From Pelargonium nanum (lineage: Eukaryota > Streptophyta > Magnoliopsida > Geraniales > Geraniaceae), in contig JAYMTF010000378.1 in the NCBI GenBank assembly GCA_036897485.1, positions 1-38,006 of the forward strand: a stretch of 38,006 nucleotides of DNA, read 5' to 3'. How positions within the stretch are numbered: position 1 is the stretch's first letter; every line of letters begins with the position of its first letter. Below the pieces are notes generated by a model that saw only the letters and a list, made by a program, of their open reading frames with translations, was not told the origin of the DNA and made no database searches. Below are positions 1 through 9,460 of this stretch, piece by piece. The translations under genes were made by a program, and so were the position numbers.

Positions 1-303
1 TTACGTGGAGATGTGTGTCTTGACCATTGCGTCACCCCCTAGGGGGCTCTCTTGTCCTGTTTAAACATGTGATAACACCAAACACGGGCTGAAAAAAAAT
101 GATTAGATAAACGTGCGGATGTTTTTAGCCCATCCCGCCTAGACCGAGTCCATCTCACAACCTATTATTATAGCAAGATGATTTGCGGCCTCCAAACCGT
201 CATTGGCCCGGTAAGCAGCAAAAAGTGTCCCATAAGCATATTGTGTTTTTTGTGCAGCCTGTTTAGGCTCGAGACCATTCTAGATGCCCATTTGACACCT
301 CTA
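1..303. mobile_element. 3' end of a hAT-type MITE (left end outside window)
   Basis: The stretch is less AT-rich than the spacer that follows. It ends at 291-303 with TTTGACACCTCTA, whose reverse complement TAGAGGTGTCAAA is the classic terminal inverted repeat of plant hAT MITEs (TAGAGNTGNCAA). No matching left end is visible, so it lies outside the window or has decayed. No coding capacity was seen. The family assignment rests on the terminus alone. Confidence 0.45.
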
Positions 304-3300
304 CGATATTACATCTTTTAGTTTTTCATGACCGAATAATTCTCTCACTTTTCATCGCTAAATCATAAATCTTCCTACCATACACACGATCTCCAAACTA
401 CGCTATCCCAACGTTTGCTCTAAGGACCATTTCTAGAAGTGTTAGCTTAAAATTCACTTCCTACTCATAAAACCCACATCAAATCAAAGAATAGCAAAGA
501 GAAAAAACAAAAGGATGGGACAAAAAGGCAAAAAAAGAAGGTCAAAAACATGGTGCAATCAAAGATTTGAAGTATGGATAGAGCATGTGCCCCAAGTCTC
601 CCCAATGAGTTGTTGCACCCAATTTGGTGTTTGAGATGCAACAAATTTGACTTTGAAAATGGATCTCTATCGGACCAAATTAAGCAATGGCGTATGGGTT
701 GGTCCAATTCCACCAAATTGGACTTATTGTAACAAAATGAAGTCACATAAAGTCATGAATAATACATATATATATTTATTAAAAAAATTAAGAAGAAAAA
801 ATGAGAGTTAGGTCCATATATTTATATATTTTTGGTCAACAAATATAAATATATTTGTGTATTAATTTGTAGTAGTCATTGTCTTTTGAAACTTGGCTTC
901 TATCACAAGCACGCCCACACGTAAAATATTAAATTATGGCTCTTGTCATTATCATGCAAATCTACGTACTTTGACAATATTATTATTATTATTATTATTA
1001 CTTGTTAATAAAGCTACACATGTATTACATGATTTTTACATAATAAACTTAAATTATGTAATTGATGGGACGATGTTGGAGATTTAACAAGAATTCATAC
1101 GTTGATGTTTACAGATTGATTAACTGAAATTTGTTTGGTCCATATGAAATTGGTTAAGCCATTTTTTTGTTTGTATTTAACGTAAGAGCGTTTAGGTCAT
1201 TTTGTTATTTTGTAAATGGTGTTGGAATAAGAGTTATAAATAGTTGTTCACAACTTATTTGTTTTTAGTATATGCTTTGATAATTTAAAAAATCGTATTC
1301 AGATTACGACGGATTTATTCGTTTCAAATCGAAATACGGACACTCATGTGATTCTTGAGTTAAACTTAATATAAATACAACTACTTATCATCATTCATCA
1401 AGGAAATTTAATAATGAGAAAATTAATATTTCTTTTTAAAGAAAAAAAATATATTTTCCTCCTCTACAATAATATAAGGATAGTTAGATCATTTATGATG
1501 ACATATTGTATGTTAAAAAAAAACTTTGTTTTTGGAGAAGAAAGTTGAGCTCCCAATAGGTTTTGGTGTTTTAAAAATGAAGCCTTTTTCTAGGTAATAT
1601 CGAAAATTAGTAATTTACCATTAAATTGTCAGATCCTATGAAACTGCATTGTGTATTGCTCCAACATGCCATAGTTCATATCCCCAAAAATGTAAAATTT
1701 GTCCTAAAAAGAATAATACATATTACTATGAAATCAAACAAATTAGAGGCCTTTGATGTAACTTTATTTTACTTTTTATGTTAAAACAGTTCATTGATTT
1801 TAGTGAGAACTTTAACGTTATATTTACATGATAAGCTGGAAAAGAAATACAATTTGATTGTGAGAATATCGAGGCTAAATTTTATGCACAAAAATGATTC
1901 GATCTTAATACGAATAATTTAATTTTGAAAATTATTCAATTTTTATTGTGTCAACAAACCCTCGTAATCTTTACTGTGAATTAAAAACTGACAAATTTGT
2001 AATTATTCTAAACAATTTTGAGTTCAACGTATATATGTTACATTACACATCTAATTTACACAAAAAACATATTTTATCGTTATATTAGTAAATAAGCTTC
2101 ATTTATACACACATATTTTTTTTTTACTTACTTGAATTGTTTTCTAATAAATAATATTTTTTGCTAAAAAAAATTTGTGGGTACATATATAGCTACATAT
2201 AATATATAATTGATGATGGAAATAGTGTGTGGACTAATTAATTTGTATTGAAGATCCAATTAAATGCTGCTTTTAATCTTCTTTGAAGATGGAATTCTAG
2301 CAAACTAAAAGACTTTAGAAATTGGGACTCAATTGATGTCACAACATAGAATTTGGTTACTAACATGTGGCTCTCTAGAATCAATTTTTTCAAAGTCCAC
2401 AGTCAAATGCAATTGTTATTTTTGTCCAATTAGAGAGCTAGGTAGATAGCTAGGTAAGGTTTGGGATTTTATTATTTTCTTTATAAACCAAACCACTTTC
2501 AAGTCCAACGAGTATTAAATAAATGTTCGTAATTTCACTTAAATTGTTTGCAAAACTATCGACAATTATTTGCAAGTGAGTTTGTATGTAACTTACATAC
2601 TTCATTGTCGCATAATCGTTGATATTTTTTCTTGATATAAGTAAGATTGTTCATTTTTCGGTCTAAAATGAACAAATAATAGATATGACCAAATAATTTA
2701 GTCTGATCTTTAATATTATTCAGCCATATATTGATAAAAAAATTGTTATGGACCTAATACTTGTCTGTTACGTTCTTCGATCCACCTATTAGAAACTCGG
2801 ACTGATTTTTAAAATAATGCATTGTTCTATATACAACTGTTCTCATAAAGTTTGCCAACTAAATAATTCAATCAAGATGTTCAAAATATGAGAGTTACGT
2901 AAGGTAATTAGAGTTAACAAATGAATCAACCGTACATCGTTACTAGTCTAGCTCAACAGTACAAAGTTCGGGCCAGTAAAAAATGGACCGATTCTCGTGA
3001 TTTACAAATTTTTCGATTTGATAGTTCCATAAATGAAGATAAAGTATTTGATACTTCAAGTATATATTTGAGAACTATTTCAAGAAAAATAGTCAAAGTA
3101 AAACTTGAGTCCAATTTAATATACTAGTAACTTAGTAAGTCTAGCTTCAATGACAATAGAGCCATATAAATAGACAAAAACCTACAAATGGAGCATTAAA
3201 ATCTAGCAATAGCTACACACTATATACAACAAAAAATAGCACATTAATTAATATTGATATTTATAGATCTCCTCAACCATTTCACTAATAGTTATATGTC

Positions 3301-3855
3301 AAATCTGAGTGATTTTTTTGGAATTATTATTTTAATTAAGCACATGAAATTTAGTTGCACTATAAAGTTGAAACATATTGCACAAACTGGTCATGAAAAA
3401 GGAAATCAGATTCTTTACAATAAGGTGAATATATGAAAGCAACTATATAATAAAAGTAAGAAAAAAAAGTTGGAGAAGATGGAGACAAAAGTGTATTAGT
3501 GGAACTTGAAGGATCATAATGCAAACCACAAGTACCTTCCACCCATTAATAAAATAAAAATATTATACTCTTCCAATATTGATAAATAAGATTTAAGAAA
3601 ATATGATAAAATATGAATTGAGATTGATTTGGGTGAGATTTAATCATAGAAAATTTAGATCAAATAAAACATAAATATTAAGATAGATGCAAAAGGCTTC
3701 ATGTTTTCTTAACCCAAGTACTTTTATATATGTATCGTTCTTTCAACTCCGTCAAATAAAAATATAAGACTCGATGTTGTTTTATTTATGTGTTAAGATA
3801 AGTCTTAAAATATTCTAAGTTATAATTCGGTTTGAGAGATTCTATTCAAGATTTG
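304..3855. other. AT-rich intergenic DNA
   Basis: No credible gene was seen. Open frames here are short, lack homology I recognise and have the composition of random AT-rich sequence. A (TAT)n microsatellite lies at about 978-1001, and poly-A/T runs are frequent. I found no tRNA, rRNA or recognisable miRNA precursor. Confidence 0.6.
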
Positions 3856-3860
3856 AATCA

Positions 3861-4685
3861 TGTTGTCTGTGCAAGATTGCACAACAATAAGTAAGAGACC
3901 TTGAAGTGTCTGAAAGACCGCTTCAGATGTGTGAGTAAGAATATAAAAACAAGTGTTATATGAATATAATACAAAAGACGTGAATAACTTTGTAAGGATT
4001 CCTTGGTTTCAACATGATTATATAAGAAAATAAATATTGGAATGAGCTTCTCGCTCCACCCCTCAAAATGAGTATTTATAAGGGTAGACATATTTGACGA
4101 GATGTCAACATGTGATTAGTTGTCGACGAAATGGAGCCCGTTGCGAGGTCCACTAGTGACCTTTAGACCCAACAAGCGTTCGCCATCCGAACTTTAAGGA
4201 CGATGTGGACTACCAAATAGTATTTACTGTTACAAGTAACATCCTTGGGTTCCGGATGGTATTGGCTTCTCTTTTCCACTCAAACAACAAAGGATGAATG
4301 AAAGATCTTAGACAACTCTTACTGCATAGGGTAACATCTAAGCGTTCTCGGCATGTTTCGCAAGTATAAAGATGTTAAGTATTTGAGTCGTGTACATGAA
4401 TTTGGATGATAGCTTAGGCGGAAGCACTCTCAAGAGTACCTCCCTTGATCATGCGGAAGTACTATCAAAATTAAAGTGAAAGTACTTTCGAGAGCATCAC
4501 AGAAAATCACGCGGACGATATGAACCATAAAGAAGGGTGCCGTGGGATGGCTCCACATGATGGTTTTGTGGGAACACGTGGCAGTCTCGTAGGCACGTGA
4601 AGCTCCATATGAGACACTGAGGCCTCATGGGCTTCACGGAAACACGACACGATTAGCTGAACGAGTTAAAATAAACACGCAATCA
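3861..4685 (-). mobile_element. Solo LTR of an LTR retrotransposon
   Basis: The 825-bp segment begins TGTTG and ends CAATCA, giving the TG...CA termini of an LTR. It is flanked by an exact 5-bp direct repeat AATCA (3856-3860 and 4686-4690), the length typical of LTR-element target-site duplications. Read on the minus strand it has a promoter-like TATAAATA box at about 4074-4081, then about 200 bp of R/U5-like sequence. Its composition is clearly more GC-rich than its flanks. No internal gag-pol, primer-binding site or second LTR is present, so it looks like a solo LTR left by recombination. The tandem AATCAAATCA at the 3' end makes the exact right boundary uncertain by 5 bp. Confidence 0.6.
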
Positions 4686-4690
4686 AATCA

Positions 4691-5124
4691 GAGGAACATT
4701 TTATACTAGAATCCAAAATTCAATCTAATCCAAATTTGAATTGACGTATCTACTCCAACGTGTAATCTCTCACTCAGATCCAACCGTCCAGTCCTTTTTC
4801 CCTTCACCATCGCACACTTCAATCAACGGTCAGGAACATTTCAGTGTACTCACAACAATATGAGCGCAACACTGTATCAAACCCTCACAAGTAATAAACA
4901 AATCTTCCACCCATTGACCAAAAGTGGAAGAATATTTATTTTTTTTCAAAAAAATATTTATTTAATCAGAAATACGGACCAAAAAAAGTAAAATATCTGA
5001 CGTCACAAACCTTTGACTTTTTTTCTCTCTCTCTTCCTTTAAACCCACCACCTCCGTCCTCCACTTTCTCGCATTTTCTTTCCTTTTCTTTTCCTTTCCT
5101 CCAAACACCACCTCAACAGCAGCA
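4691..5124 (+). promoter_or_regulatory. Promoter and 5' leader of the U-box gene
   Basis: The region between the solo LTR and the start codon ends in a pyrimidine-rich leader (about 5015-5110, runs of TCTCTC and CCTTTTC), common in plant 5' UTRs. A TTTAAA-type weak TATA lies at about 5038. The start context AGCAGCAATGG is favourable. The LTR insertion lies only about 440 bp upstream of the start codon. Confidence 0.4.
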
Positions 5125-6366
5125 ATGGTGAGAGACGATTTGTACATTACTGTCCCGAGCTTCTTCCGGTGCCCGATCTCGCTCGACGTCATGAAATCTC
5201 CGGTCAGCCTCTGCACCGGCGTCACCTACGACCGAGCCAGCATCCAGCGGTGGCTCGACGGCGGCAACAACACCTGTCCGGCCACCATGCAGGTCCTCCA
5301 GACCAGAGACGTTGTTCCTAACCGCACGCTCCAGCGGCTTATCCAGATCTGGTCTGATTCGGTCTCGCGCCACCGAGTTGACTCGCCGGAGAGTGTTGTT
5401 CCGTCGCCTGAACAGGTAACGAGCTTGCTCAGAGATCTGGAGGCGAGGCGCGATGGATGCTCGAGTTCTTTGGTTAAGATTGTGTCGTTCGCGAGAGAGA
5501 GCGAGGAGAATCGGAAGTTCCTCGCCGGTGTTGATGGATTTTTGGCTGTTCTGGTGGATTTTATCGGCAATGTCGACGGTGCGGTGTGCAAAAACCTGAG
5601 CCTCCTCGAGCAGGCGGTGGCGGTTCTGGATTTGATTCGCGACGCTTTTGCGGACTACGAGCGGCTGGTCGGCTTTATGCTGAAGAGTAACCGAGACTGC
5701 TTGTCGTCAATGCTTCTCGTGCTGCGACAAGGAAGCACCGAATCTAGAGTCTCGGCAGCTAGGGTTTTGGAATCGATCGCTATCAACGCTGAATCGAAGC
5801 AGCTGATAGCGGAAAAGGAAGGTCTCTTACCTGAATTGCTCAAGCTAATCAGCCACGAAAACGATCGGAGCGTCATCGAAGCTGCCTTGTCGTGCCTCAT
5901 CGCCGTTTCAATGCCGAAGCGCGTCAGAATCAAACTCATCCATCTTGGACTGATCAAATTGTCATCGAAATTGCTCTCTCCGGACTCGAATTCCACCGTT
6001 CCGGTGACGGAAAAGGCGCTGAAGCTTCTAGAACTTACCTCGGCGTGCAAGGAAGGCCGATCGGCAATATCGGAGGACTCTGCATGCGTGCCGGCGATAG
6101 TCCAGAAGGTTCTAAAGGTCTCCGCGGCGGCGACAGAGCACGCTGTGACGGTGCTCTGGAGCGTTTGCTACTTGTTCAGGGACCAGAAGGCGCAGGAGGC
6201 GGTGGCGAAGAGCAACGGATTGACGAAGATACTTCTCCTGATGCAGAGCAATTGCTCGCCGCCGGTGAAGCAAATGTCCGGCGATTTGCTCAAAATCTTT
6301 AGAGTTTGTTCTAAGCCTTGTCTTTCAAGCTATGATACTAAGACTACTCATATCATGCCTTTCTGA
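5125..6366 (+). CDS. PUB27: U-box E3 ubiquitin ligase with ARM repeats (PUB27/28-like)
   Basis: The single-exon gene encodes 413 residues. The U-box covers about residues 8-82, with the conserved core FFRCPISLDVMKSPVSL, then TGVTYDRASIQRWL and NNTCPATMQ. This fold recruits E2-ubiquitin without zinc. The rest (about 95-395) is leucine- and alanine-rich helical sequence with ARM-type blocks such as SRVSAARVLESIA and VIEAALSCLIAVS, the usual substrate-binding half of plant PUB-ARM ligases. Length and the intronless structure match the PUB22/25/27 class (about 400-450 aa). The N-terminus resembles PUB27/28/29 more than PUB22-24 by memory of the family; the exact orthologue needs a tree. The gene is much richer in GC than its flanks. 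Related ligases in this class restrain immune signalling, but a role here is inference. The first ATG was chosen because the U-box begins a few residues later. Confidence 0.93.
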   Translation: MVRDDLYITVPSFFRCPISLDVMKSPVSLCTGVTYDRASIQRWLDGGNNTCPATMQVLQTRDVVPNRTLQRLIQIWSDSVSRHRVDSPESVVPSPEQVTSLLRDLEARRDGCSSSLVKIVSFARESEENRKFLAGVDGFLAVLVDFIGNVDGAVCKNLSLLEQAVAVLDLIRDAFADYERLVGFMLKSNRDCLSSMLLVLRQGSTESRVSAARVLESIAINAESKQLIAEKEGLLPELLKLISHENDRSVIEAALSCLIAVSMPKRVRIKLIHLGLIKLSSKLLSPDSNSTVPVTEKALKLLELTSACKEGRSAISEDSACVPAIVQKVLKVSAAATEHAVTVLWSVCYLFRDQKAQEAVAKSNGLTKILLLMQSNCSPPVKQMSGDLLKIFRVCSKPCLSSYDTKTTHIMPF

Positions 6367-8882
6367 ATTCAGTTGCAAATCATTCTTTTGCAAATTAGAA
6401 TTCAGATTGAGAGAGACAACAAAAAAAAGTTTGTAAATCAAAGAAATTTTGTTAGCAAATATATTATAACAAAAGAGGGAGATTCATTTTATCTCTGTCT
6501 TGATTTTAGAAGCTTAAATTTACAAATCACATCCATATGTTCAATGTTCAAATTCTTGTCCTGTTCTTGTTTCATTTCATTTCAATCTGCATCAATTTCA
6601 ATTCACAAGCCACTGCACAAGTTCTAGTTATGTGAATGTGATTGAAGATGAAGATAAATTTGTATAAAATAGCTTAAATTCATGGTGGGCTCTTGTTTCA
6701 ATTCAATTTCTGTGATGTACAGAGTAGAAATATTGTTTATGCTACTCGAACTAGTGATTTCGAAGGCAATAATCTTATGAAGACCGAGCCTTTTGGTAAT
6801 TCCTTTTGCCTATAATGTTTTTTCTCCTTTCTATTTTAGTTTTTACTCTTGTTGTAGATCTACCTTCTTTTTCCCTTGGGTAAAGCTTGAAATGATGATA
6901 TACAATTTTGAATTTTTGTGATTGATTTCAAAATTTTATGCCAAATATGTAATTTTTCCCTTTGCAGGACATGAAGTGCCACAAGAAACCAAGGAGATGG
7001 CATGGGAAGCAACCAAATAGGAGTGGTCCAAAGGAGGCAAGCAACAGAACTGCCTTTGGGAGTTTCGGCACTATTGCGAAAACAGGTACAATCATTTATG
7101 ATTATGTATAGTTCTGGTTTTGTTTCTTTCTATCGTTTGTGAATAGATTTTGGTATGTTGCTTTGATGAGATAGCTAATGATAGAAATGTTTAATTGATG
7201 CATAAGGAAAGGAGAGAAATGGGTTCTGTTTTGTAGAGTGGAACCCATGAAATTGACATTGTGATGGTATAATATTAGTATAGGGATATTTGGTGTTTCT
7301 TTCAGAGTTTGATTAGTGATGCACATGAAAACAAAACAAACCCGTATGGGGGAATCCATGGGAGGGGCTTAGAGTCAGTGGAGTGAGGGTTGGAACTTTG
7401 ACTAATGGAATCCAATTTCGGGTTTTGGTTTTGAATAATTAGAATTAGAGGACAGAACAAATTTTAGAATAAGAACAAGAGGAGACAGAGTGCCGCAAAT
7501 ACTGAAATGGTTGCTTTGCTGACTGTAAAACGTTTTTGGCAAAGTGAACCATTTGAATAGAAAATTGTTTGGTTGCGAAAAGTAACTGAATGGTTTGGAA
7601 TCACAAATCGGAAAAAGAAATGTGTTTAAAGGGGGAAAGATTAGTTTGACTAGTGCCATACTTTTTTCAAAACAAAACAAAAAAAAACTAATCTACTAAA
7701 GACCAAAAACCAAAAACCCGAAGAGCTAGATCACAAGTGGAAAAAAGAAAGGAAAAAAGAGAGAGGGCAAAGCAATTTGATATTTGGGTTTCTTTACAAA
7801 ATGGAAATAGAAAGCTGGAGGAGATGGTTCCTTCAGCACTTGGGGGTCCCCTCCTATGCACTTTTTTTGTTCTCATTCTTTTTTGGAACTTTTATGGGTA
7901 TTTTATTTATATGTTTTTATATATATAATGGGTCTTTTTATGTGCTTTGGATCATGTGTGTGGCTGATAACCTGAGGAGTAATAATATATAGAGATTTAT
8001 TGGTGGAATTGAGGAGGAGAGGTTGCAAATTGATAGCTGTTTTCTAGTGGATTGGTGTTATTATTTATTCCATGGGGGTGTACTATGTTGGGTCAAAATC
8101 AACACCCTCACCTGTGCTTTTTGTTTAGATTGATTGAGATCATGGGAAGATCTATGTAACCTCAAATCAATTTTTCGAGTTGTGATGGAAATTCTCGTTC
8201 AACTAATAACTTAAACAAGTCAAGTTTTAGATGAAAGTGACGATTCATTTAGATTTTTCTATAATTTTTTTCTGAGCAATCTATTTACTGGACACTTAAA
8301 TTAATAACTAATCACATAGATTTATGATTTATAATATTGCATATTGCATGTTCCTTTGTCACTTAGTTTACTTGTGATTATGGAACTTTATCTTTTGGCT
8401 TTACTTATAAAATTTGTCTTGTGACTTTGTCATTCTTGTAGTGTTGTAGAACACTAAAATTTATTGTGAGAAGAATAGTCATAGATGTCTATTGATTTGC
8501 TTACATTTTATTGAATTGTGAAGACCATTTGAGTATTGTTAACTTCAAGTTGAATATTGAAGTCAACTCAATCATATAATGATTTGAGTTTATGAAAGTT
8601 GTATTTGTGCTCTTATCTTATTTGAGAAACTCATCTATGAATCGAAAAGCTTGGTTGATTATATTTGATTAAATTTATCAGAAGTTTGTACCTAATTATC
8701 ACCCATATCCTGTGAAAGCTCGCTCAATTTGTTGACATGTTCAACCTTAGATTGTTCATACTCTGTCTCCTCATCACTTGTGTGTTAGAGGTGCTTTGCT
8801 AGAATAACAACCCTTTCCTTTCACTCTTGACTTAGGGCTTATTATTCAAAAATCCACATCTTTGTAAGGAATATGTTGGGGC
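6367..8882. other. 3' flank of the U-box gene and intergenic DNA
   Basis: The stretch is AT-rich with no recognised protein. The first few hundred bases probably include the U-box 3' UTR. Splice-like signals lie at 6796 (donor) and 6966-6967 (acceptor) and are listed separately. An A/G-rich stretch at 7670-7770 and a T-rich stretch at 7860-7930 are simple-sequence bias. WRKY-type W-box cores (TTGACT or AGTCAA) occur at 8561 and 8827, upstream of the receptor kinase. Confidence 0.5.
6723..7085 (+). other. Possible spliced short transcript or 3' UTR exons
   Basis: A stretch starting after GTACAG (6717-6722) runs to a GT donor at 6796. A second, less AT-rich stretch begins after a good pyrimidine tract and TTTGCAG (ends 6967) and runs to another donor-like ACAG/GTACAA near 7085. 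Joining 6795 to 6968 keeps a frame from the ATG at 6777 to a TAG at 7018-7020, giving only 23 codons. I recognise no protein. It could be a spliced 3' UTR of the U-box gene, a noncoding RNA, or chance. Confidence 0.2.
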
Positions 8883-9119
8883 TAGATGTGGTAATTTGGA
8901 CCCCAACCCGCAGGCACCCGAAATCTGGCACAGTTTTATGGGTTTGGGTCGCATAAAATAGGCCCGACTGATTTTCAGGTCAGGTTGGGAAACCCCGCAC
9001 TCACCCACACATTTCGTATGCAAAACATGCAACCCAACCCATCCCAAAACCCGCACAGACCCGTACATCTTGTGGGTCGAGTTAGGTCTTTCAAACCCGA
9101 ACCCTAAATGTCAGCTGTA
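8883..9119. mobile_element. Degenerate hAT-type MITE
   Basis: A 237-bp segment rich in AACCC/GGGTC words stands out from its AT-rich flanks. Its ends, TAGATGTGGTAATT and (reverse-complemented) TACAGCTGACATTT, form an imperfect inverted repeat of the hAT type. The flanking octamers GTTGGGGC and ACTGGGCC match at 5 of 8 positions, a possible decayed target duplication. An open frame on the minus strand is low-complexity repeat sequence, not a gene. It sits about 340 bp upstream of the LysM-WAK start. Confidence 0.5.
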
Positions 9120-9460
9120 ACTGGGCCCCTATTGTCAAAAATGTCAGCACAGAGCAGTCATCTTGACTAAGAGGCATGTGCTTAGAAAAGTCTTCTCACA
9201 AAGTCAACAATCCATATATCATGATTGAAGACTCAACTAACTTTAGGCTTCCGTAGAATTTTCCATTTAGAACTAAGTTTCCAGGAAACCTTCTCCTTGG
9301 GCTGTCAAGCATCCCCATAGCTTCCATTTCCTATCCAAGACTTCATTACTTGCTTAATTAGATATTGAGAATTTGAGATACATCCTTTCTATGATCCTAC
9401 ACCTCAACTAATAGCTTAAACAACTTAAACCTTTAATTGAGTCAATCCTCTAATACGCAC
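9120..9460 (+). promoter_or_regulatory. Proximal promoter of the LysM-WAK receptor gene
   Basis: W-box cores lie at 9163-9168 (TTGACT) and 9202-9207 (AGTCAA), adding to those at 8561 and 8827. WRKY factors bind such sites in defence genes. No clear TATA box was found. The in-frame codons before the chosen ATG start with TTG, so the upstream extension of the open frame is probably untranslated. Confidence 0.3.

Noticed and set aside
2921-3127. 68-codon open frame in the left spacer
   Set aside because: No domain recognised, and its length is unremarkable for the region.
5226-6050. Long open frames on the minus strand inside the U-box gene
   Set aside because: They are shadows of a GC-rich coding exon; their translations show no domain, while the + frame has a full U-box and ARM region.
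5892-6302. 136-codon + frame inside the U-box gene
   Set aside because: It is out of frame with the U-box protein, rich in Gly/Arg from codon shifting, with no domain.
8832-9068. Minus-strand open frame of 78 codons
   Set aside because: It lies inside the hAT-type MITE and is low-complexity repeat sequence.
9437-9460. Upstream extension of the LysM reading frame beginning at a TTG
   Set aside because: The first ATG at 9461 is followed directly by a good signal peptide; a TTG start is unlikely in a plant nuclear gene.
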